DNA of 64,000 nt from Centrapalus pauciflorus. Its lineage: Eukaryota > Streptophyta > Magnoliopsida > Asterales > Asteraceae. Position 1 is the first letter of the stretch, and each line of letters starts with the position of its first letter. The notes beneath the pieces were generated by a model. The model was not told where the DNA came from, searched no databases, and saw only the letters and a program-made list of their open reading frames with translations. Below are positions 37,901 through 48,527 of the stretch, one piece after another. Location: the NCBI GenBank assembly GCA_020465985.1, contig JAANYP010007201.1, positions 806,001-870,000 on the forward strand. The letters run 5' to 3'. Position numbers and translations under genes: made by a program.

Positions 37901-40900
37901 GCATACAAATATGGTTACAACATAAAAATGAATCCATAAATTACGTACCATGATGAATCCATGCCTCAATGTCAGATAATCAACTTTAGGAACTGATCGG
38001 AAAAACTGTCTAAAAAAGCAAACCTGAAAGTGTTAATGAAAAAAATAGTTAGCAATTGTGAATTAAGAGAAATTATAAGATTTTGAGGCATGCAATTCTA
38101 TTTACATATTAAAAATACAAGTATTAATTGCAAAATAAAGACAGAAATGGTCATAGAACAACACATGCATAGTACATTGTTTAATTAGATTTGCGTAATT
38201 GATGCTTTATAATATTTAAATAGATATTGGTGACACGAGTGAAATATGATAATTAATATGTTTCCATTGATTTTTCAAAAGTAATTAATGAAACAGAAAA
38301 CTGTCATCGTCTCATTGCATGTTTTAATTAATGGTCCTCCATATATATAGACAATCAAGAGGACCGCTACCCAACTAATTTTGTTTTAAATTTTTTTCTT
38401 TTTAAATAATAAAGTGACGGTACATATATTACATGTTATGATTAGTAATTTACTACAATATTAATGGTCCTCCATCTTCCAAATATGTAGGATTAGATGG
38501 AAACCGACTGAATAAATATTTATTAGTATTTTGACATGCATCTTATGATTAGTAATTTACTCCTATATTAATAAATACACATGTATTATTTACTTAATTT
38601 TGATGTCTTTCGAGGCATCATAGATTCATAAGCAGTCTAGTCGACGATCTGTACAAATTAAACATGTTTTTGAAAACATACAAACATACGCACATGTATG
38701 TGTGTGTGTCTATATAAAATGAAATGTTACGAAAATTATTTGAAACAAAATTGTTTCCTCGACTCAAGAGCTGATCGATCGAGAGACTTACAATCCATAG
38801 TAAAATAGGAGACTTGGTCCAAAAGTTCATGTGTCTTCTTCCAAATGATGTGTCCCTTGCAAATCTGAATCTTTCTGGATCTATATATATGTATGAATTA
38901 TGATCAATATATATACATATATATGTCATTATATAATTGTGAAGTATATTATAATATTGTAGTTTAGTATATATAACATATATAAGCATAAATTAATTAA
39001 ACATATTCCAGTCGATCGAAGATGGTTTTCCAAAATTCAAAAATAATATTGCATGTACATATTTATATATATATGGGGTGGGTTAATGGAAAACCACTAT
39101 GCACCTGAAAACTATGGAAACCTATGCATACCGTCCGATTTGGTGCATTTAATGAAAAACGCGGTGGCATGATCGTAAATAAGGTGATGCATCACGCGGG
39201 ATTTTGATGCATCACGCGGGATTTTGATGCATCACGCTAGGAATTTGATGCATTTGTGGTGGTGCAGTGCGGTTTTCACAAGTTTTCAGGTGCATTGTGG
39301 TTTTCCATTGAACCCCCCTCTATATATATGTATGTATTAGGGTGTTTGGTTTTGCGTTATAAACGATATTATTAGTTTATTACGTTACAATAACACAAAT
39401 AATTGGTTTAAAAGTGTTTGGATTACATACGTTAATAAGTGATTATTTGCGTTTAGCGTTAATCTTACCACATTTTTTCATAAGTTAAAAAATGTAGCTT
39501 TTTTGCTTAATAAGTGATTATTTGGTCATTTAACAAGTAAAAACGCAAATCCAAACACTTTAAAAAACTGATTAATTATTTGATAATTATGATAGCAAAC
39601 AGCAGAAACTAAACCAAACACAACATTTCGACAGTACTTTTGGTTACAGCTATTATCTGATTATTAGTTTCCAAAACGCTACAACATTTTTTCAAATGCA
39701 AATCCAAACACACTCCATGTGTGGGAACATATATGGTTAATCAATCACCCAAATTGAATGAAAATGTGTATGTATTGCCAGTACTGCTCGCTCATGTACA
39801 TTCAAATAATTAAATATATATAAATATAAAATATAGATGAATTGAAGAAGATATATATATAATTCATCAAGTACGTACCATGAGAGAATTGATACTCTAC
39901 GGTTCTTGTTTCTTTCTCCCAATGCTTCCATTTTTTCATCTAGACAAGTATACATAAAAATGCCATAGAATATTAATTAATTATCATTTTAAAAGATATA
40001 TATTCAAAAGAAATTAATTTACTTAACTAGGTTAATTAATTAATGGAGATCGAGAAATTTACCATACCTTGGCTTGTCCTAGGGCCATGGTAAAGACACA
40101 ATATATAACATGAAAGAGGGCGAGAGCAAAGATGAGTATATGAAGTTGATGAACCCCGTCATACGACATGAATGATACTTTTCCCTGTAAAATTTTTATA
40201 TAAAACGATATTAATGTTTTGAGTAAAACATTATACATATAAATGTCACTAGATCAGATATGAAGTATATAATAATTAAATTAAAATGTGATATAAACAA
40301 CTACAAGGACAAAAAAAAAAAATGTTTAATTTGAAACAAATGTTATTTTATGATGGAGGAGAGGATATGATAAATGAATGATAAGATACCTGTTCTGCAC
40401 ACTTGTCTTCCCCACTACTACTTGCCAAGATTCGGCGCGCACTATCACCCATCTTTGACCAAGTGAGCAGTCTCCGGCGGCTCTCTCCACCGTCCTCCAA
40501 GTCACCGTCTTCCTCCCGGCTGCACGGATGCCATGTTGCCGCTGCACCTTTCGTTATGCATATCTTTGTAATCGGCGACGTCCCGGCCGTCAGTAACAAC
40601 GATATGAATCCCAACAACATAAGCTCTACCATATTATAACAAAACGAACCCCGCCCCCGGCCGGAGTCCATCAGCTCAAATTAAATACAACGTACAAACA
40701 AAGTTTTAATTAAATTACGTACAATTAGATACCTGCTTTGATCTTTTCTAAAGATTCGTATAGAGCCTTCTTTCGTTTCTTCTTGAACCACTATATATTA
40801 AAGAAATTGAAACCGATTAATTAAACAACCCTCAGATCGAACTTGGGAACATTATATATATATATATATATAATTAATTATACATACATGTCCGATCATA

Positions 40901-41010
40901 TGGATGATTTGTTCGATGAAAATGGAGATGACGATGAACACAAAACAGACGGTGGCAACCGCCCACGTAGGTGTATGTTCCAGCGATCTTCCGACACTTC
41001 CTCCGGCCAT
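35451..41010 (-). CDS. MLO: MLO family seven-transmembrane protein, clade V-like
   Basis: A complete 15-exon gene for 586 residues. Exons from 5': 40888-41010, 40733-40790, 40390-40625, 40068-40184, 39879-39939, 38792-38880, 37949-38023, 37645-37739, 37478-37527, 37162-37202, 36877-37050, 36714-36749, 36527-36594, 36033-36093, 35451-35927; all introns GT-AG. MLO proteins are plasma-membrane calmodulin-binding proteins. Seven hydrophobic segments lie near 16-34, 62-75, 152-176, 286-301, 307-325, 363-384 and 408-427. The four conserved extracellular cysteines are C83, C95, C136 and C393. Family blocks KAELMLLGFISLLLT, DPERFRFARDTSFGRRH and VPVVQPGDDLFWFNRPR are intact. The calmodulin-binding helix (ATALRAWHQTAKK, W449) starts the cytosolic tail. 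The tail has SSRPGTPSHG and ends KEFSFDKRQHI; the E-F-S-F motif marks the clade whose loss gives powdery-mildew resistance in barley, tomato and Arabidopsis. Clade placement is inference. Intron 5 holds two transposons and intron 7 a long (TA)n. Confidence 0.96.
37813..37894. repeat. (TA)n microsatellite in MLO intron 7
   Basis: About 80 bases of TA repeat between MLO exons 7 and 8. It is likely length-polymorphic. The Tyr-Ile-rich frames here are artefacts. Confidence 0.95.
39075..39320 (-). mobile_element. Family A TIR element inside MLO intron 5
   Basis: About 246 bp, opposite in orientation to the copies at 25899 and 27285. It begins GGGGTGGGTTAATGGAAAAC and ends GTTTTCCATTGAACCCCCCTC. 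It contains three TGATGCATCACGC units (39184-39250) and the shared CATACCGTCCGATTTGGTGC block. Only short TA runs flank it (about 10 bases each side), unlike the other copies. Confidence 0.85.
39339..39716 (+). mobile_element. MITE of the GTGTTTGGTTTTGCGTTATAA family in MLO intron 5
   Basis: Begins GGGTGTTTGGTTTTGCGTTA directly after the family A element and ends near AATCCAAACACACTCC. It follows the copy at 17743 over its length. The two adjacent insertions account for most of the ~1-kb length of this intron. Confidence 0.7.
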
Positions 41011-41477
41011 CTCTGGTCTATATATTTTCGGCCTTTTCTTGCTGTATCAGATATTACTGTAAGAATTTCTAAAATGAAGAGTAGGAAGGGAGAGGGGGAA
41101 AATGATTGAATTATGATTCTATTAAATTTATGTATTTCCATTTTCGTGTATTTCAAACTAAATTTATAAGGGATTTTGAGTGGGGAAAAACAAGACGAAA
41201 GTGAGGAGTCAAAGGGTTGACTTTTTTTTTTTTTTTTTTTAAATGGACGCGTCTGTTTGATAAGACTAAATCACCCTTTTTAAAGTTCAGACAGCGAGAA
41301 AAACTTTGTTGACTCGAACTTTCTACGAGTAGGGGTGGTTTAGACATTTCGAAGTTAGATTGGTTCACGATTCTCATGCACCATTTTCAATTTAATTTAA
41401 TAATACCTTTAACCGTTTATAAATATAATAAAAAAGAATTGTACAACATCGCTTTATCACGATTGATCAATAGAGTT

Positions 41478-41853
41478 TTTGAATTTGCGTTCAAAAATTT
41501 GTTTAAGTATTTTGGAAAATAATAATCAGATAATAACATGTAACAAAAAATGTTTTTAAAAATGTAGTATTTGATTTAGTTTCTGATGTTTTGTTAACAT
41601 AATTATCAAATAATTAATCATTTTTTTAAAATTTTTGGATTTGCGTTTTTACTTGTAAATGACCGAATAATCACTTAATAAGGAAAAAAAAGCTACATTT
41701 TTTTAACTTATGAAAAAGTGTGGTAGGATTAACTCTAAACGCAAATAATCTCTTATTAACGTATGCAATCCAAACAATTTAAAATTAATTACTTGCATTG
41801 TTGTAACGTAATAAGCTAATAATCACGTTTATAACGCAAAACCAAACACCCTC
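41478..41853 (-). mobile_element. MITE of the GTGTTTGGTTTTGCGTTATAA family
   Basis: Reverse-orientation copy upstream of the MLO gene, ending ATAACGCAAAACCAAACACC plus CTCT. It contains TTTACTTGTAAATGACCGAATAATCACTTAATAAG and CCAAACAATTTAAAATTAATTACTTG, the complement of the copy at 39339. The left end is less sharp. Confidence 0.65.
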
Positions 41854-42480
41854 TAAGATAAATGATAGAAAAAAGCATGTCAAAGATAATTAGTTATATA
41901 TTTAATTTCAGTAATCCTTTATTTATATATTTGAACAACGATAATGTTTAGTCATTCCATCCCGCTTAAAAAACTTGTGCATGGATTCCCATCGAGTAGA
42001 ATGGGAAAAATTGTAGGGTTTCAAGAAAATTATATCATTTATAACAAGAGTTTAATTAAACGGTAAAATTTCATTATGAAATTTATGTTTAACCAAGATG
42101 AGTAAATTTATAGTCAATTTAGTCTTCCCTTTCTGCTCGAGCCTTCCAACGTTAAAGATTCTACCCTCCTAATTGGAGTTGCTAGCGACATTGTACATAT
42201 CCATACCACCTTAACATTACTTTTCTCGGTTTTTCGGAGATCCTTGTGACTCACAAATTATTCCTAATTGTTGCATTTTGTATCTATGGAGCAAGGTTTT
42301 ACCACATTACCATCGTAACATCCTCGTTTTCAATACTTTTCATTGTCAGCCAGCATTTTGCTTCATACAACATAGCAAGTCTTACCTTAGTCCCATAAAG
42401 TTTTCCTTTCAATTTCAATGGGACTTTCTTATTGTAGCGATATATAAAATAGTATAATTTACAATATATGTGTGTGTAGT
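41854..42480. other. Intergenic, no gene seen
   Basis: Mixed-composition sequence with no frame above the noise and no paired repeat. Confidence 0.35.
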
Positions 42481-43135
42481 GTTGGGATCATTGCAAAACC
42501 TTAATTTAGTGCAGAACTATAGAATCAATCTACACCATATGATTATAATATAACACTAAGTATAGATGATAAATATGCAATTAACATTAAATTAAGGGTA
42601 ACCCACCAAATTTGACTTCTAACTTTGACAATTATTTTGACTCTTTTATATTGAATGTATATGAAATATTGCATATATAATATACAATATTACTTCGACG
42701 TTGAATATGTGATATAAACTGTTAATTTGACATTGAATGATCTCGATATGATATATTGAATAGTCGTTTGGGTAAAAAAATTTACGAAAAATAAACATAT
42801 AAAATTTTGTCCAAAAAAGTATATCATGACCGGTCTCGTTTTAAAGAGTATACAATTCTCGTTTTTATGGTATAAATTTTTTGATTTAAAATCATATTAA
42901 TGTTATTGTAATTTAAAAAATTAGGATGTCTTTTTTTGTTAATGTTAGTTTTTTACTAATGTCAGTCTTTTACATTTTTATCATTCAATGAATTAAAATA
43001 TAACTAATACTAATCTTTTTTTTTTTCACTAATTCCACATTTGATTCTTTTAATCAAGACTATTATTAATTTAATCTATGGATCATATTGGTTCTACTAT
43101 TCTACACTAAATTTAGTTTCTGTAATGATCTCATC
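42481..43135. mobile_element. Microsatellite-bounded TIR element (GAGATCATTGCA family)
   Basis: The left end GGGATCATTGCAAAACCTTA, then ATTTAGTGCAGAACTATAG, pairs with the right end on the minus strand GAGATCATTACAGAAACTAA, then ATTTAGTGTAGAATAGTAG: about 45 bp of TIR with scattered mismatches. It lies between tgtgtgtgta (42470) and gtgtgtgta (43141). Non-coding. A truncated relative is at 5091. Confidence 0.65.
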
Positions 43136-43249
43136 TTTATGTGTGTGTATTTATGTGGAAGTCAGATGGTCGAACACGAACATGATGATCCCTGTATGAG
43201 CCATGACCCCCTGACCGATAACTAATCTACAAAATTGACGCAATTTCAT

Positions 43250-43521
43250 AAATTTTCATTTCACTTTTTTAAAATACCACTTTTCATAATCTCTCTTACT
43301 TTTCTATTACCTACCCTACACTCTCTTTCTCTCTTCTACTTTTCTATCACATATATTTTATTTTTCTTATTTTATAATCATCCATATTATTTTTCTTAAA
43401 ACTAAAACATTCATCATCTAAACAAGTTTTCAATTTTTATAGAATCTCTTGTTTTTTCCGAAAACTATAACTTGAAAACTGAAACTGAAAATTGACTATT
43501 TTTCGTTAACTAAACGCAACC
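43250..43521. mobile_element. MITE of the GTAACTAAACGCACC family
   Basis: The right end ttttTCGTTAACTAAACGCAAC precedes TTA (43522-43524). The body matches the copy at 48757: TTTTCATTTCACTTTTTTAAAATACC, CTTACTTTTCTATTAC, AAACAAGTTTTC and CTTGTTTTTTCCGAAAACTATAACTTG. The far left end is truncated. Confidence 0.6.
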
Positions 43522-43524
43522 TTA

Positions 43525-44611
43525 GGTTTTCGAATTTGCATTGGCTGTGTTTTTTTTTTTATAGGATGAGTGAGGTGATGACGATTGTTGCACAATAATT
43601 TGATTAGTTCTATTGATGAGAATCATGACCAAATCATTGAAGGTGAAATTTCTACAATTAAATTATTATCAGTCCTTTTTCAAATTTGATTTGTGGACGT
43701 CGTTGAAGAATCCCAATTTATTAAACAGTTTAAAATATTCATTTTATTTAATTAATTTAATAATTATGTGGACGTGTAAATAAATCATGTGATAAATAAA
43801 TGATACTAACTAGTTTATTATTTATTCCCTTTTAATTAAAAGTAAAACAATAAGTTCAAAAAATATGGGGTAAATTTGGTATTGGTTGTTGCGGTTTTAG
43901 TGAGATTCAATCTTAAATTTTTTATAATTAAATTAAAATTAAGTGTTAATTTAGAAATAATAATTGTCAAATGTTAAATTCAAAACATGTCACTAGACAT
44001 CATGAGATGATAACAAATAGCAAAAAATAATGTACAAATGTTATAAGTCAGTCGTTTTTCAATTAAAAAAAGTAAGAAAGTTTGACCTTGTTAGCTAGCC
44101 AGAAAGGCTAAAAGCAAGTTGAATGGTCAAAAATCAATAGATGAGTAAATAAATTTAATTAAATACATGCTACAAAAATTGATTCTGATGATAAAGTTAA
44201 TCGTCGGATCCTTATCATATACATTTATATGCATGCACACATAAACAAATTATTTAAAATGATATTTAATAAGTACGAATTAACGTTAAAATAAACTCGT
44301 GAATGGTATTTAAAATTAATACTTTTGGATGATTTACAAATGGGTATGAAAATAGAATTAGAAACATTTTAAATATTGCTTCGTTTTTAAAGAAAAGTAC
44401 GACAAAAGTCCTTGCTTTTTTCAAACACACGATTAAAGAAGAATTATGGTCATAAAGTCTATAAAATTTACCGTACAACTTGTTGAATTACTTATAACAT
44501 TTCAACCTCATGTTATTGAAAAATATGTATCTCATGTGAACTTGTTTAGTTTCTTTCACACACACACAACCATACATACATACATACATACATAGAATAG
44601 GATTCACAAGC
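43525..44611. other. Intergenic, no gene seen
   Basis: AT-rich, ending in CACACACACA and a TACATACATACATACATA tract just before the solo LTR. No domain is found in the short frames. Confidence 0.4.
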
Positions 44612-44616
44612 ATATC

Positions 44617-46392
44617 TGTAACATCCGGGATCTAGTAGCTGGCACGTGGAATTTATTTACTGGCTTTAAGAGTTGTCTCGATGAGTTGGTAAATTCTAAT
44701 TGATTAATTGCATGTGAGTTGGTAAAGTAGATTGTTATTGCGTGTAATTTTAATCGGTTGAGATAATAACCGGTCTAGTAGTAATTGAGAATTTGGGGTT
44801 GTTTTAATGAGTTAATTGACATTCTAAACCCAAGTTGTTAATTTGAGATTAATTGGGTTAACAGGCGCATACCCAGTGATTAATGAGTATCGTACCCGTT
44901 TTAATTGAGTTCGGGACCTGGAACGTATATATATTTCAAGTGACAGCTTGTTTCATTCACTTCCCTAAACCTCAAGTGCATATGTGTGTGTGTGTTCTCA
45001 GCTGGAATTAAGTGGGAGGAAGCAAGGAAGAAGATTAGCAACAGTAGTGGCTAGAACATCCTCAACCTCCATACTTGCAAGCTCAAGAACAAGTCATACA
45101 ATTAAGCCGAGGTTAGTAAATCGTGGCAAATGAAGTGATATGATTTTAATTGATGTTATTGTCGATTAAGGGGTAGTTTATAACCCCTAAAGTGTATAAA
45201 AAACGGGTTAAGTTATGATTCCCGTAGCTGTATGAAAAACAGAGCATGAACTGCTCTGTTCGTCGCCGCATCGCGCCCGCGTTCCCCTGGTCGCGCCCGC
45301 GATCAGGATGAGGCGGTTAAGGGTGGTCGCTGGTAGTGGAACGCGACCGAGACGTTAGTCGCGGGTCGGACGAGCACGGGCGTGCTCAGTTGAGCCCGGC
45401 CGCGACGAGAGGGGCAGCGCGGAGTCATCGCGTCCGAGATGACTGGCCGCGACGTGGAGCCCGCGACCACGATCACGGCCGCGCTCCTGGCCGCGCTCGT
45501 GTGACTTGGCTTGTTGATTCATGTTGAGCTAGGGAGTCTAGTAGTGTAGTCGTTATGAGTTCCGTAGCTAGTCGTTACAGTGTAGTTGTATTTATTGTTG
45601 CCAGGATTCGTAGCTAGACCTGGGACTTGTAGAGACTGTCGTTAATAGCGAGACTGTAGTCGTGCTTCAGGTGAGTTACTTACTTTTAAATAGAGGCGTT
45701 GTTGTTGATTACTGAGTTTTCAAAGAGGTACGTTGTTTACTATTCGGGTCCAGTGTGGACTCCTTTCATATGTTGATACTTGTTAGCACAGAGCAGAGTT
45801 CGTGGATCACGCGTATAGTCGTTGATACGCAGAGTAGAGGCCTGTTGGGTCATTCCCAACTCAGTGGACCTGACAACCCACTACTTTGTGGAGTGGGCTA
45901 TGCAGGCTGTGCCGGGTCGCTCCCGATGAGGCGTCGGGCCGTTGATGCCGGCCGCATGTAGAGTTGTTTACCAGTTGTTACGTTGTGCTAACTGTTTTAT
46001 AAACTGTTTTAAAGTTGTTTATAGTAACTCACCAGCTTTCCGCTGACTGTTGTTTTAACCGTGGATCTCAGGTACGAGGACTGAGGCTAGGGATACTGCG
46101 GGCAGTAGCCGAGACCCGCCACGTGGACAGTAGTTAGTGACTACTTTTGTAAGTAGTCTTGTTATTTTGTGGTTTGGCTTATGAGCCAGTGACTTTTGGA
46201 TGACTGTAACCTATACTTACGTTGTGGTTGACTGACATTACCGACGGGGGTTGGTTCCCGTCCCGCGTTGCTTTATGCTTGATGATAATGCTGGTAGTAA
46301 TTAGCTGTTTAACCTTTGATGATGTTGTCTATGATTTGATGACGTGGACTGTGAGTCCTATGTGGCATTAGTCGAAAAAGTAGGGTGTTACA
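44617..46392 (+). mobile_element. Solo LTR of a retrotransposon (1776 bp)
   Basis: Starts TGTAACATCCGGG (44617) and ends GGGTGTTACA (46392), with the 5'-TG...CA-3' ends of an LTR and short terminal inverted repeats. It is flanked by a perfect 5-bp target duplication ATATC (44612-44616 and 46393-46397). No internal region, primer-binding site or polyprotein is present, so this is a solo LTR left by LTR-LTR recombination. A TATATATAT run near 44924 could be the U3 promoter. The middle (45240-45500) is a GC-rich island. The first ~831 bases recur inverted at 1-833. A Ty3-type origin is possible given the length, but the sequence here does not show it. Confidence 0.92.
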
Positions 46393-46749
46393 ATATCACT
46401 CCCAAACCAACACACCAATCGTACCATTTGAAAGTCACTCGATCAAGCAACAAGAAAAAAGGACACAATCATCTCATAAAAATCAGTCAAGGTAATTAAC
46501 AATTACTTCATATTACATCATGATTCATGAAATTCTTTGTTCAATTACAGATTCAATAATTAAAAATCATTTCTATCTCCATCTCAATCTCCATAAAAAA
46601 AAAAAAAATTGAACTCAACTTTTTTGAAAAATTCATGCAATTAATCATTAACTAAACATCATCTTCTTCTCCACCTTCTCAAATTCAATTTCCAAATTTT
46701 TGAAACATGATAAATTAAATTAATGCACATAGAGCGTTCGATAAAAAGT

Positions 46750-47480
46750 TTGAAAAAAGCTTATTCTTGTGAATGATCATATAACACTAGGATTCTTGAA
46801 ATTAACAAGATGTTTTAAATATTGCACTTAAGGTGTTCGATGAAATGCTTGAAATAAACTTATTATTGTGAATGATCATATCACACTAGTGAATGGTCAA
46901 TGTGTTGTGATAAATAGCTAAATAATAAAAGCAGTGAATGATCAAATAATTCTGGTGAATAAACAAATATGTATTGTGAAAGATTAAATAACATTGGGGT
47001 GAATGGTCAAATGATCTAACACTTGGTGAATGATCAATGCATTTGATAAATGGTCAAATAAATCTAATAAACAGTCAATTAAGTGTGGTAAATGATCAAA
47101 TAAGTGTTGTAAATGGCAAAATAATTTTTGTAAATCAAATAATGTTGTGAATGATCATATAATATTAGGGTAAATGGTCAACGATCATATAACACTAGTG
47201 AATGTTCAATATACTGTAACAAATGGTCAAATAAATTTGATAATCAGGTGAATAAGTGTGATTATTGATCAAATATATTTTGTAAATGGTCAAAGAATTC
47301 TGGTGAATGATCAAATAATTGTAATGAATAATCAAATAAGTGTTGTGAATGATTATATAACACAAACGAATGATCAAATAAGTGTCGTGAATAATCATCA
47401 AACATTAGGGTGAATGATCGAATAATCGATGTAAATAACTTTTGTGAATGATCAAATAAGTATGGTGAATGATCACTGTT
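46750..47480. repeat. Degenerate array of TGAATGATCAAATAA units
   Basis: More than twenty imperfect copies of GTGAATGATCAAATAAGTGTT at roughly 20-30 base spacing, with the palindromic core TGATCA (or ATGATCAT). Some units read GAATGATCATATAACACTA. It lies just right of the solo LTR and just left of a (GA)n tract. The minus-strand His/Asp/Tyr-rich frames are repeat translations. It is probably the interior of a microsatellite-bounded element whose left TIR is not clear. Confidence 0.6.
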
Positions 47481-47613
47481 ATTACAAAAATTCATCTGCA
47501 GCTAAAAAAAGGAAGCACGTGTGGGTTTTTCTTCTTTGATTACAACAATTGATCTTTTAATCTTGTGGTTTTGAAAAGTACCATCGGTATTCTAAATTTT
47601 TGTGTGTACCATT

Positions 47614-47620
<7 letters not shown>

Positions 47621-47658
<38 letters not shown>

Positions 47659-47678
47659 GAGAGAGAGAGAGAGAGAGA

Positions 47679-47727
<49 letters not shown>
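47621..47727. repeat. (GA)n microsatellite
   Basis: About 107 bases of GA repeat with three single-base interruptions, preceded by tgtgtgtg. It separates two repeat-element interiors. Confidence 0.95.
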
Positions 47728-47729
<2 letters not shown>

Positions 47730-47739
47730 CTTTTAATTT

Positions 47740-48200
47740 TTTTGAAAATAATTTTTTCATTAACGTTTTTTAATTAACATTACAAAGATAATACATAAAT
47801 TCACACATATGAAGTGTCCGAAATTAAGCATTATATAAATGTACGTTCACAAATAGGCAAGATTATGTAAGTGTACATTCACATCTTTTTTATGGAGTTT
47901 GGAGATGTTAATGTATGTGAAATTTACATATCATTTTTGTAATATTAATTAAAACATGTTTATGAACAAAAAATTAAAATTCACTTTTTTTTAAATGATT
48001 ACTTTGATGCGCAGCATAATAAGTGATACTCTATCAAACCACGTTATGTATATGATTGTGTAATTTTCATCAACTTTCTTCAATATTTTCTAAAACATTG
48101 TTTATGGCATGCGTGTGTAATTTTCATAAACTTTCTTCAATATTTTCTAAAGGAAACATTGTTTATGGCATGCGGCCGTCTTATACCATTAGTTTGGGAC
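47740..48200. mobile_element. Repeat element related to 53789 and 63550
   Basis: ATTATGTAAGTGTACATTCACATC (47863-47886) matches ATTATGCAAGTGTACGTTCACATC at 53965-53988, and neighbouring ATAAATTCACACATATGAAG-type words are shared. A TTTCTTCAATATTTTCTAAA/GGCATGCG duplication lies at 48070-48180. No coding. The right boundary is not defined. Confidence 0.4.
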
Positions 48201-48527
48201 CCACTTTTAAGACACCGTACAAAAAAAGTATTTAATTCATGCTTTTTTTAGCAGCAACGAATTTTATAAAAAAAAATGAATAAATAAATAATTCAAGCAG
48301 GTTGCTTTAAGGTCCCGAAAGTACAAAAATATAAGAAACGGAACAAAAGACTCCTTGTAAAAGGTATGTATGTTTGAATTAAACTAAACAGAAAAAAAAA
48401 GGATCAATCCATATATGATCAAAAAAATTTGCATTCCTAGCATTCCATAAAGCCTAGCAAAAGACGAACAACGTTGCAAAGAAAACATCTAACCGATTTC
48501 CTATTAAATCAACCTCAAAACCCCAAC

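Noticed and set aside
45336..45527. 63-residue Arg/Ala-rich frame in the GC-rich part of the solo LTR
   Set aside because: The composition effect of CpG-rich DNA; it does not persist in the sibling copy at 1-190, which has indels.
46750..47480. A CRISPR-like array
   Set aside because: Units are degenerate, spacing is irregular, and the context is a plant genome; it is a transposon-type repeat array.
47557..47777. Frames with Glu-Arg or Ser-Leu runs
   Set aside because: Products of the (GA)n tract.
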